Positions 1-10,799 of a stretch of DNA of 64,000 nucleotides are shown here, piece by piece. The stretch is from an uncultured Prevotellaceae bacterium (GTDB taxonomy: Bacteria > Bacteroidota > Bacteroidia > Bacteroidales > Bacteroidaceae). Location: positions 27,928 to 91,927 of the forward strand of contig CAMIYC010000008.1 in NCBI GenBank assembly GCA_946402905.1. The letters are read 5' to 3'. A program made the position numbers and the translations under genes. The notes under the pieces were generated by a model. It worked only from the letters and a program-made list of their open reading frames with translations. It had not been told where the DNA came from and did not search any database. Numbering within the stretch: position 1 is the stretch's first letter; the number at the start of each line of letters is the position of its first letter.

Positions 1-1
1 G

Positions 2-850
2 AAGGGATCGGGCACGCTCTCCGGTTCAGGCAGGTATACCATCGGCCATCTCAACAATGACATCTCCTGGAACGGAAAGATAGACGGGTGCGTCATCACC
101 AAGGTGGGCAGCGGACGATGGACCCTGAGTCTGCCCTCCAACTACGGCAAGGGAAGTGCCGAGGTCAAGGGTGGTATCCTCAACCTCAACCACGTGGCGT
201 CCAATTCCCTCTTCTTCGGCGACAACCAGATTGTGGCCTCAGACAGCGGCACCATCGCCGGAAGGGCGTACGTCAGTTCGATATATGTGCAAAACGGCGG
301 TTCCCTCACCCCGGGAGATATCACCAGTGCCTATCCCGTGGGCGGTATCAAGGTGAGAAACTCCGTCTTCGCCTATGCAGGCTCTCATGTCAACTTTTTC
401 ATTTACAAAGCCACTAACACCGCCACGGCGCGTTCGTTCCTCAATGTAGAAGGGTATCTCTCGGTCGACGGCGACATCAATGTCACCATGCGCGGCTATA
501 CACCTAAGTCGGGAGATGAGATCATACTCTGGACTGCCGACAACTTCACAGGAACGCCTACAGCTGTCAACCTGCCCGACATCTCAGAATACGGGCTGGC
601 TTGGGACACCTCCGACCTGCTGAAGCCCACCGGCATTCTACGCGTCACCACGGCTGAAGCCATCCACACCATCGACGCCGGAGACATGGCTCATGCAGAG
701 GTATACACAGCGCAAGGCGTGGCCGTGGCCTCCTTCGACTGTGAGAGAGCCCAGCTGCAAAAGCATCTGCGTGCATTCGCCCCGGGCACTTACGTCATCA
801 GAATGACATCCGGACGCAGAAGCGAAACCATCAAAATAACCATCAAATAA
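2..850 (+). CDS. C-terminal part of a secreted repeat/beta-helix-like protein with a short Por/T9SS-like C-terminal domain (5' end outside window)
   Basis: Frame +2 is open from the window edge to the TAA at 850. Gly/Ser/Asn-rich beta-helix-like sequence ends in AEVYTAQGVAVASF...FAPGTYVIRMTSGRRSETIKITIK, typical of Bacteroidetes C-terminal sorting-like domains. Confidence 0.6.
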   Translation, partial: KGSGTLSGSGRYTIGHLNNDISWNGKIDGCVITKVGSGRWTLSLPSNYGKGSAEVKGGILNLNHVASNSLFFGDNQIVASDSGTIAGRAYVSSIYVQNGGSLTPGDITSAYPVGGIKVRNSVFAYAGSHVNFFIYKATNTATARSFLNVEGYLSVDGDINVTMRGYTPKSGDEIILWTADNFTGTPTAVNLPDISEYGLAWDTSDLLKPTGILRVTTAEAIHTIDAGDMAHAEVYTAQGVAVASFDCERAQLQKHLRAFAPGTYVIRMTSGRRSETIKITIK

Positions 851-859
851 GACTACATA

Positions 860-2968
860 ATGAAAAAAAGAATCGTTTGCATGTTTGCCGGCGCGATGAT
901 GGCTGGTATGGGCACGATGGCTCAGACCCCAGCCGACACACCGGCCAGTCAGATGGAGAAGCTCGATCGCGGGCTCATCGCATTCCCGACCACCTCAGGC
1001 AAGTGTTTCGTCAGCTGGCGACTGCTCGGTACGGACGACAAATACACCACCTTTGAACTGCTGAAAAACGGACAGCCCATCGAGAAAAATATCTATAAGG
1101 CTACCTCGATGACGGTCGCTGGTTCGACGTCTGACACCTTCCAAGTGGTCACGTTGCAAAATAATGTGGCCATAGACACGACTGCCGAGGTGAAACCATG
1201 GGCGAAAGCCTATCTCTCTCTTGAGCTTGACCGCCCTGAGGCCCTTAATGGCAAAGTGTATTACCCCAACGACTGTTCGGTGGGTGACGTAGACGGCGAC
1301 GGACAATATGAACTCTTCGTGAAGTGGGATCCGGAAAACTCTAAGGACAACTCCAACACCGGAGCCAGCAATCCTGTCATTATCGACTGCTACAAGCTCG
1401 ATGGCACCAAGCTATGGCGGGTCAACCTGGGAGTGAACATCAGGGCCGGTGCGCACTACACACAGTTTATGGTCTACGACTTCAATGGCGACGGCAAGGC
1501 AGAAATGATCTGCAAGACGGCACCGGGGAGCAAAGACGGCACAGACACCTTTGTGTCGTATGCCGCCACCGACGCTGCGATCAAAGGCACGAGCAACACC
1601 GTAGACCTGCGTGACGGCAATGGACGCATCCTCAAGGGAGCGGAATATCTCACCGTCTTTGAAGGACTGACAGGCAAGGCCCTCCACACCATCTGGTATA
1701 CCCCCAACCGGGCCGGAAAATTCAACCAGGCAAGCGACCATCCCGAGAAAAGTTTCTGGAATGACAACTATGGCAACCGTGCCGACCGTCATCTGGCCTG
1801 CGTGGCCTATCTCGACGGTCCAGACAAGAATCCCAGTGCGGTGATGTGCCGCGGCTATTACACCAGGGCCTATCTCTGGGCTGTGGACTTCGACGGCGAA
1901 CAGCTGAAGCACAAATGGCTGCACGCCTCGGTCAACAGGAACACAGTGGAACTCTACGATGCCGACTGGAACAAGACGACGAAAACCTACAGCAGCAATA
2001 CCAGCGGTGTGGGCAATTACTTCACCATGTTTGGCAACGGCAACCACAACCTCTCCGTCGGTGATGTCGACGGCGACGGATGCGACGAGATCATCTGGGG
2101 AAGCGGAGCCGTCGACAATGACGGAAATTTGCTCTACAGCGTGGGATTCGGACATGGCGATGCCATCCATCTGGCCGACCACGACCCCGACCGCCCAGGC
2201 TATGAGGTGTTCGACGTGCATGAGGAGAGCACAGGCGACTATGGAGCCGACCTGCACGATGCCGCCACCGGTGAGGTGCTTGTGCGCAAGACTTCCACCC
2301 GTGACACAGGCCGTGGACTGGCCGCCGACTATGACTCCAATTACCGTGGGTCAGAGTTCACATACGCCACACAGACCAGCAGCTATAAAATCGACGGCAC
2401 TGCCATCTATAATGCCAATCCTGGTATGAACTTCCGCCTCTTCTGGGACGGCGACGAGTATGAGGAATTGCTTGATGACGTGACGATCACAAAATGGAAG
2501 AATGGCACGTCGCAGTCGCTCGGTATCGGATTCAGCCGCAACGCGCTTTCTTCATTCGGGTTCCCGGGCTCTTGCAACGGCACAAAAGCCACGCCATGCC
2601 TCACCGCTGACCTCTTCGGCGACTGGCGCGAGGAAGTGATCTTCTGGAGCAAGACCAATGGAGCTATCATCAACATCTATTCTTCGGCTTACGAAACCGA
2701 CTACCGTGTGCCCACCCTGATGCACGACCACATGTACCGCATGGGAGTGGCATGGGAGAACGTGGCCTACAACCAACCACCACATCTCGGCTATTTCCTG
2801 CCTGACTATATCGATACCTTCCAAGGCATCGAACCCTCCGGCATCCTGGAGGTAAGTCCTGAGACCGCCATCGGTGACGACCGCTACTACAACCTGCAGG
2901 GCGTAGAGGTGAAGCATCCGGTCAAGGGTGTGTATATCCATCGTGGAAAGAAAATACTGGTGAAGTGA
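860..2968 (+). CDS. Secreted rhamnogalacturonan lyase, PL11 family-like
   Basis: Signal peptide MKKRIVCMFAGAMMAGMGTMAQ; RGLIAFPTTSGKCFVSWRLLGTD start; FG-GAP-like DVDGDGQYE/DFNGDGKAE/DVDGDGCDE motifs; short C-terminal NLQGVEV..KGVYIHRGKKILVK tail. Confidence 0.87.
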   Translation: MKKRIVCMFAGAMMAGMGTMAQTPADTPASQMEKLDRGLIAFPTTSGKCFVSWRLLGTDDKYTTFELLKNGQPIEKNIYKATSMTVAGSTSDTFQVVTLQNNVAIDTTAEVKPWAKAYLSLELDRPEALNGKVYYPNDCSVGDVDGDGQYELFVKWDPENSKDNSNTGASNPVIIDCYKLDGTKLWRVNLGVNIRAGAHYTQFMVYDFNGDGKAEMICKTAPGSKDGTDTFVSYAATDAAIKGTSNTVDLRDGNGRILKGAEYLTVFEGLTGKALHTIWYTPNRAGKFNQASDHPEKSFWNDNYGNRADRHLACVAYLDGPDKNPSAVMCRGYYTRAYLWAVDFDGEQLKHKWLHASVNRNTVELYDADWNKTTKTYSSNTSGVGNYFTMFGNGNHNLSVGDVDGDGCDEIIWGSGAVDNDGNLLYSVGFGHGDAIHLADHDPDRPGYEVFDVHEESTGDYGADLHDAATGEVLVRKTSTRDTGRGLAADYDSNYRGSEFTYATQTSSYKIDGTAIYNANPGMNFRLFWDGDEYEELLDDVTITKWKNGTSQSLGIGFSRNALSSFGFPGSCNGTKATPCLTADLFGDWREEVIFWSKTNGAIINIYSSAYETDYRVPTLMHDHMYRMGVAWENVAYNQPPHLGYFLPDYIDTFQGIEPSGILEVSPETAIGDDRYYNLQGVEVKHPVKGVYIHRGKKILVK

Positions 2969-3990
2969 TGACGAGAGATGAAGAACGTGCCGTCTCACCT
3001 TTCACACTCACTATCCTGAACTGGTTTGAGCGCCATGGCAGGGAACTGCCGTGGCGCATGACCAGAGACCCTTACGCCATCTGGCTCTCTGAGGTCATCC
3101 TGCAACAGACCCGCATAGAACAAGGACGACCCTACTGGGAACGCTTCATTCGTCGCTGGCCCACGGTAGAGTCGCTGGCGGAAGCCACAGAGGACGAGGT
3201 GCTGCGCGAATGGCAGGGTCTGGGCTATTACTCACGTGCACGCCACCTGCGCCAGGCAGCCCGCCAGATCACAGAGATGGGTGGATTCCCTGCCACCTAT
3301 GAGCAGATCAGACTGTTGAAAGGTGTCGGCGACTATACGGCAGCGGCTATAGGCAGCATCGCTTTCGGGCTGCCCGTGGCCGCTGTCGACGGTAATGTAT
3401 ACCGGGTGTTGTCCAGGCATTTCGGTGTCTCCACGCCGATCAACTCTACTGAAGGCAAAAAGGAATTTGCACTGCTGGCGCAGTCGCTCTTGCCAGTGTC
3501 AAGAGCGTCGGCGTTCAATCAGGCAATGATGGATTTCGGGGCATTGCAGTGCACACCACAGTCTCCGCGTTGTTCCGACTGTCCGTTGCAGGAGTCTTGT
3601 GTCGCCTTGAGGGAAGGCAGGGTGGGGGAACTGCCGGTAAAAGAAAAGAAAGTGAAAGTCAAGGAGCGTCTGTTGGCCTATTATTATATCCGGTGCCAGG
3701 GAGAGGTGGCGATGCACCGCCGGGGTGATGGCGATATATGGCAGGGCCTCTGGGAGCCCTATATCGAAGAGGCTTCCCATGGATCAATCCCCACAGAAGG
3801 CCCCATGCTTATACGTAAGGGGGTGAAACATGTACTGACACACCGTGTCATCCGGGCTGATTTCTACTTGTGGACTCCTGATGCCAAACCTGCTTTGCCC
3901 GCTGATTACATCTGGATACCAGAGGCCGACCTCGACCAGTATGCCGTGCCACGGCTGGTGGAGCTTCTCTTCCAGGCAGTCAATGAATGA
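2965..3990 (+). CDS. mutY: A/G-specific adenine glycosylase
   Basis: HhH-GPD fold sequence (WRMTRDPYAIWLSEVILQQTRIEQGRPYWERF, LKGVGDYTAAAIGSIAFG), FeS cluster cysteines (CSDCPLQESC), MutT-like C-terminus. Overlaps upstream CDS by 4 nt. Confidence 0.95.
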   Translation: MMTRDEERAVSPFTLTILNWFERHGRELPWRMTRDPYAIWLSEVILQQTRIEQGRPYWERFIRRWPTVESLAEATEDEVLREWQGLGYYSRARHLRQAARQITEMGGFPATYEQIRLLKGVGDYTAAAIGSIAFGLPVAAVDGNVYRVLSRHFGVSTPINSTEGKKEFALLAQSLLPVSRASAFNQAMMDFGALQCTPQSPRCSDCPLQESCVALREGRVGELPVKEKKVKVKERLLAYYYIRCQGEVAMHRRGDGDIWQGLWEPYIEEASHGSIPTEGPMLIRKGVKHVLTHRVIRADFYLWTPDAKPALPADYIWIPEADLDQYAVPRLVELLFQAVNE

Positions 3991-4103
3991 GGACTCGCTA
4001 TATGTTTTTTTATTTTTCTGCAAATTTTTGTGTATTATGCACCAACAGAGGTGGTGTTTGGAAAGGAATCCGAGGAAAAGGTAGCTTCTATCATGCCATC
4101 GGC

Positions 4104-4262
4104 ATGCCAATCAATATCCATGAACTGATAGGGCGTGAGATCACTGATGATGAGATCAAGGAGATGGTAAGGAAATACAGCCACGACTACACCATCACCC
4201 AAGGACGTTTCAAAGTGCTCAAGCCGGAAGACATGGAAGCCATCTACAAAATGGCCAAATAA
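4104..4262 (+). CDS. Small conserved-looking protein (52 aa)
   Basis: Internal ATG at 4104 of the longer ORF gives MPINIHELIGREITDDEIKEMVRKYSHDYTITQGRFKVLKPEDMEAIYKMAK, directly followed by a strong terminator; the sequence upstream of this ATG in the ORF looks non-coding. Confidence 0.5.
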   Translation: MPINIHELIGREITDDEIKEMVRKYSHDYTITQGRFKVLKPEDMEAIYKMAK

Positions 4263-4292
4263 AAAAAAGGGTCTCAACTGAGACCCTTTTTT
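4263..4292. terminator. Bidirectional intrinsic terminator between convergent genes
   Basis: AAAAAA-GGGTCTC-AACT-GAGACCC-TTTTTT perfect hairpin with A/T tracts on both sides. Confidence 0.9.
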
Positions 4293-4320
4293 GATGCTGA
4301 CTATGCTGTGTGTGCTATGA

Positions 4321-6585
<2,265 letters not shown>

Positions 6586-6691
6586 TAACAAAAGGCCGTA
6601 TTTTTCCTTATTTTTTGTTGCGTTTTGTTTCGCTGATGTTACATGGAGCAGTCAATGAAAGACAGATTGTATTATTCTTTCTTTTTACAAA

Positions 6692-6926
6692 TTTTTGGCC
6701 GAAAAGCTAAAGGTGGGTTCTATTAATTATGTCGAGGCGATTTTTGATTTTTAGTCGAGTGCAGAGTGTAAGTTGAAGAGGGAGTATAGCGGGCTATACG
6801 ACCGATGAGACTTGACACTATGCACCGAATAAAAACAAAAAGCGACCGAAACAGATTGAGCAGAATAATGCCTATATATCAAACAGAATTAATAGAACAC
6901 ACCTAAATGCTTTCCGGCCAAAAAAA
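6692..6926. repeat. Palindromic MITE-like element with imperfect ~32-bp terminal inverted repeats and nested inner inverted repeats
   Basis: Left TTTTTGGCCGAAAAGCTAAAGGTGGGTTCTATTAATT versus reverse complement of right end TTTTTTTGGCCGGAAAGCATTTAGGTGTGTTCTATTAATT; inner GTATAGC-GG-GCTATAC and further matching arms. Confidence 0.7.
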
Positions 6927-6964
6927 GACAGCCGAATGTGAAACGGGAAATCGCTTCAGATCAT

Positions 6965-7792
6965 TTACAGCCTCTTCTGCAACTCGCGGTACACTACGGC
7001 ATTGCATCCCACTTTTGCGACTGAGAACAGTGAGATGATAAGGGCCGTGATGATCATGGTCAGTATCTGGGAGTCTACGATCAGACTGATCAACCAGTTG
7101 ATGAGGCCAGAGGCTATTGCCATTATCAGGAAAAACACGATATCTATCCAGAAGAGGGTGGATTTATAGCCGTAAGTGATCTTCGTACTCTGTATCATCG
7201 ACTCCGACGGTGAGATTTCCTTGTCAAACATCAGATAATAGGCTTGCGACCAGCCGTAGCTGATGATGATGCCCGGCACGATGATAAACATGAAAGCGGG
7301 CAGCAATGAGATGGCCATCAGGCCCAGCAGGTTGAAAAACTCACCCATGTATTTACGGTACTGCCCGTCGAAGATAAAGGTGGGACTGATCATTCTGCCC
7401 TCGCTCTTGCTCAGAGATATGGGCAGGTTGACCATGGCGATAGTAGTGCCCACATTGATGTAGGGTATCCAGCAAGTGAGGATATATAGGATATATGCCA
7501 CAAAGATGGATAAGAAATTTTTCAGTCCGAGGCCGATGCCTTCGCAGAGCACTCCCGACACGGTGATCAGCCGTTCGCCGTCTGACCCGATGGGAGGTGT
7601 GGGTGGCACAGCCTGTGTACGGTAGGCTTCTTTGCGGGGTGGCTCCTGACGAGGTTCCTCGGTCCTGGGAGTTTCTGCATGTGGAGCCTCCTGGCTGGCA
7701 TGCTCGTCAAACCAATAGCCGCAATATCTGCACTTCTTAGCTACGGTCCTGACCATTTGTCCGCATTGCGGACATCTTTTCATCTCTTCCAT
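6965..7792 (-). CDS. Zinc-ribbon multi-pass membrane protein
   Basis: N-terminal CPQCGQMVRTVAKKCRYCGYWF, low-complexity linker, then several hydrophobic segments. Confidence 0.65.
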   Translation of the reverse strand: MEEMKRCPQCGQMVRTVAKKCRYCGYWFDEHASQEAPHAETPRTEEPRQEPPRKEAYRTQAVPPTPPIGSDGERLITVSGVLCEGIGLGLKNFLSIFVAYILYILTCWIPYINVGTTIAMVNLPISLSKSEGRMISPTFIFDGQYRKYMGEFFNLLGLMAISLLPAFMFIIVPGIIISYGWSQAYYLMFDKEISPSESMIQSTKITYGYKSTLFWIDIVFFLIMAIASGLINWLISLIVDSQILTMIITALIISLFSVAKVGCNAVVYRELQKRL

Positions 7793-7810
7793 ATAAGTTG
7801 TTTTTGGGGG

Positions 7811-9133
7811 TTATTGATTGGGGATACGGTTCACCTTCTGGAAACGGATGCCATTATTGCCCGACTGATTGTTGCTGCCAGGCTGCCTATTGGCAGGCTC
7901 AAGATGGAACCCGCTGCTGTTGGAGTTGGGAGGAGCCACCTCCTCATCGCGTGGAGGAGCCTGCCGGCTGTCATCGCGCCAGCCACGGCGTGGACGGTCA
8001 GGGCGCTGCCCGTCGATGGTACGTGGCTCACGGTAACGCGTGTCTCTGTCGCCTCTGTCTGTTGGCGGTGGCATGTCGTTAGGTCGTCTCATATTCTGGG
8101 CAGGTGGCTCGGGTTTGGCAGCCGTGGCAGATTCGGGCTTGGTTGTCTCCTTCACTCTGATGAGTGTGCCTGTCTGCGTGTTGAGCCGGTAGTAGGCGGT
8201 GTGTTTCAGGTTCTCGTCGCCCACGTCCACCTTGATATACTGGCCGTCTTCCTCTTCCTCTGCAAAGATCACGGCATCGGTCTCCGCTTCTACAGGGATG
8301 GTTTGCGACACTGTCTCATCGTCAGCGGCGGAATATTTGAACAACTCACCGTTGAAGACATAATACAAGCAGGCACGGTCGTCAGGATAAATGGCCACAA
8401 GACCCGCTTCCTCCGGCAGCGCATTGGCTACACTGTCGAGCGTTTCCTCTATCGAGAGCACCCTGGCGGCAGACTGGGCTGAGCCGGAGATTTCTTCTTT
8501 CACCGGTGTCTCTTTGGCAGGGTCGGCCGGCTTGTCGCCTTTGAAGAACAACAGATAGCACAAGGCTCCGATACCACACAACAGCAGCAAGGCCAGCAGT
8601 CCGATGACATACTTCAAAGTGTTGCTCTTGCGGGGCGGCTCAGGCTGATAGTCCCTGCGTGGTGTGGGATTGATAGGAGGTATCGGGGTGGCAGGTTCAC
8701 GACTGAGAGGTGGCTCTGGCTGAGGTTCGGCCACAGGTTCCAGTCTTTGTGAAGCCACTGGTTCATATTCTCTGACCCGAGCTGGCTCCTGTTCTCTGAC
8801 CCGAGCTGGTTCCGGTTCTCTGACCCGAGCAGGCTCTAGTTTTACGGTTGTTTCTTGTTTTGGTGGGACGGGGGGTGGTATCACTACGGTCTTTGCCTGT
8901 GGGGGAGCCGTGGCCGGTGCGACGGATTCTCCACATATAGGGCAGACGTCAAGATGAGCTTCTATAGGTTCGCCACATATCGGACAGTTTCTCATTGCAG
9001 GTTGAGAGGTTTGAGCAGGGGTAGAAGCCGGTTTGGGTTCCGGCGAAGTGTCGGGTTGCAGTTGCTCTCCGCAAAACGGGCACACTGTAGACTGGTCGTC
9101 TATCAATTCAGCACAAAATGGACATCTTTTCAT
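7811..9133 (-). CDS. Multi-zinc-ribbon single-TM protein with Pro/Glu/Arg-rich linker
   Basis: CPFCAELIDDQSTVCPFCGEQL and CPICGEPIEAHLDVCPICGESV; linker repeat EPARVREQ; TM segment YVIGLLALLLLCGIGALCYLLFF. Confidence 0.65.
   Translation of the reverse strand: MKRCPFCAELIDDQSTVCPFCGEQLQPDTSPEPKPASTPAQTSQPAMRNCPICGEPIEAHLDVCPICGESVAPATAPPQAKTVVIPPPVPPKQETTVKLEPARVREPEPARVREQEPARVREYEPVASQRLEPVAEPQPEPPLSREPATPIPPINPTPRRDYQPEPPRKSNTLKYVIGLLALLLLCGIGALCYLLFFKGDKPADPAKETPVKEEISGSAQSAARVLSIEETLDSVANALPEEAGLVAIYPDDRACLYYVFNGELFKYSAADDETVSQTIPVEAETDAVIFAEEEEDGQYIKVDVGDENLKHTAYYRLNTQTGTLIRVKETTKPESATAAKPEPPAQNMRRPNDMPPPTDRGDRDTRYREPRTIDGQRPDRPRRGWRDDSRQAPPRDEEVAPPNSNSSGFHLEPANRQPGSNNQSGNNGIRFQKVNRIPNQ
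8768..8839. repeat. In-frame 24-bp tandem repeat (3 copies, 8-aa unit EPARVREx) within the zinc-ribbon protein
   Basis: TTCTCTGACCCGAGCTGG/AGG... starts at 8768, 8792, 8816. Confidence 0.85.
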
Positions 9134-9257
9134 AATATCTATAGGATAATAATGGTTAATGTTTTGTTTTCTTTGTAAATATACACAATAATCATCAATT
9201 ACATCCGAAGATGTAATAACAAAATCAAAATATTAAGGTATATTTGCAGATGATAAC

Positions 9258-9297
9258 AAAAAATAAGAATTTCCGTAATCAATGATTACGGAAATTC
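9258..9297 (-). terminator. Intrinsic terminator whose hairpin includes the last codons and stop of the GH43 gene
   Basis: GAATTTCCGTAATCA-A-TGATTACGGAAATTC (15-bp arms) followed on the minus strand by TTATTTTTTG. Confidence 0.75.
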
Positions 9298-10745
9298 CAT
9301 TTTGAATTGTCGCTGTTGAAATCATATTCAGCCAGCGTAGGGTTGCTGTCGCTCACCGAATACAATACATATTTTTTATTCAGTCCGGGTTGTCCCGGTA
9401 TCACCTTGGGCATGATTCTGAAGGTGCCGTCGGTCAACTGTTCGATGCGCCACAACTGTTCGTCTGCTCCGCTGAAGGTTTCGACAGTGGTCAGTTCAGC
9501 TTTTTCTGTGGCGGCCAGGGCGCGTTCAGTTCCCTCTATGGTGATTTTATAATATGGTCCTCCCAGGTATCCGCCAGCCTCAGGCACGGCCTTGACTGTC
9601 CATCTCTGATGAGGTCTGAACATATAGTCGCCCACGCGCACATCGATATTTCCCGCGGGCCAAGTGTCCTTCACCTGATCGAGTGTCTGGTTGGCGATGG
9701 GTTTCACGGGCTCGTCATTGTTGCGGTTGAACCATCCCCGCCTCTCCTGGTGGATACGCACGAAGTCGACAGCCAGTTCGAGGGCATAGCCACGGCGTTC
9801 AGACTCTATCTCATAGGTGCCTTCTTTGAAACGGTCGCCCGCCACAGGCCATCCATTGCGCCACAGCAGTGGTCGGATGCCCAGCACACTTCGTCCGCCC
9901 TGATCGAAATCGGCTTCGAAGTGGCACGACATGATCTCTACGCCCTCGTCGATAATGGTTCGCCCGAAATGGCCTGGGCCTGTCACGCGGTCGCCGGCTG
10001 CAATGACCATCTTGCCGCCTCCGTGATACATGTCACGCCCCACGTTGTCGACGTATGGTCCGCCCACATGGCGCGAGCGTCCTACCACGATGTTATAGGT
10101 GGAGTTGACACCATCGCAGCAGGTGCCATGTGTGCCCAGGAGATAGTACCATCCATCGCGGTAGATCAGGTCGGTGGCCTCGCAGTCGATGGCCACGTCC
10201 TTGGCTTCATTGCCTGCCACGCGCAGTCCGGTCTTCGGGTCAAGTTCGATCATGCGGATGGTGCCGAAATAGGTGCCGTAGGTGGCCCAGAGCCGTCCGG
10301 TAGTGGGGTCCAGAAGCAGGCAGGGGTCGATGGCGTCGTTGTCTTCCATGCCGTCAGACGAAGCCACCTCTATCGCCTCGGTGTATTTGAAGTCGGGCGA
10401 CTTGGGGTCGAGCGTTTTGTTCCACATCGTGAGGATACGTCCGTTATGGCCGCCGCCCAGACCGCCGCCGGTGGCTCCATAGATGACGAGGTATCTGTCG
10501 CCGAGCTTCATGGCGTCGGGTGCAGCTCCTCCACCGGGTCGTTCCGCACCTCCGTGCCAGGTCCAGCCGTCCTCTGAGATCAGTCCGCCCCCCCCCGTGC
10601 CGAAGGTGTAGTATTTGCCGTCACACTCCACGATGGTCGACGGGTCGTGGATATAGGGCTGTCCGACTTGTGCGGAAGCTGAAGTAGCGCCACAAATGAG
10701 CATCACTCCGCAGGTTGCGAAAAATTGTCTGTATTTCATTTTCAT
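9279..10745 (-). CDS. GH43-family protein (arabinanase/arabinofuranosidase-like)
   Basis: QPYIHDPSTIVECDGKYYTFGTGGG, DAIDPCLLLDPTTGRLWATYGTY, signal peptide. Confidence 0.87.
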   Translation of the reverse strand: MKMKYRQFFATCGVMLICGATSASAQVGQPYIHDPSTIVECDGKYYTFGTGGGGLISEDGWTWHGGAERPGGGAAPDAMKLGDRYLVIYGATGGGLGGGHNGRILTMWNKTLDPKSPDFKYTEAIEVASSDGMEDNDAIDPCLLLDPTTGRLWATYGTYFGTIRMIELDPKTGLRVAGNEAKDVAIDCEATDLIYRDGWYYLLGTHGTCCDGVNSTYNIVVGRSRHVGGPYVDNVGRDMYHGGGKMVIAAGDRVTGPGHFGRTIIDEGVEIMSCHFEADFDQGGRSVLGIRPLLWRNGWPVAGDRFKEGTYEIESERRGYALELAVDFVRIHQERRGWFNRNNDEPVKPIANQTLDQVKDTWPAGNIDVRVGDYMFRPHQRWTVKAVPEAGGYLGGPYYKITIEGTERALAATEKAELTTVETFSGADEQLWRIEQLTDGTFRIMPKVIPGQPGLNKKYVLYSVSDSNPTLAEYDFNSDNSKWNFRNH

Positions 10746-10799
10746 ATTCTGTTTTCAGATCGTTGTTTACCTTCTATTCTTTACTCTTTTCCTGATGGA

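Noticed and set aside
9390-10577. 395-aa plus-strand ORF
   Set aside because: Antisense to the first GH43 gene; the minus strand carries clear GH43 motifs.
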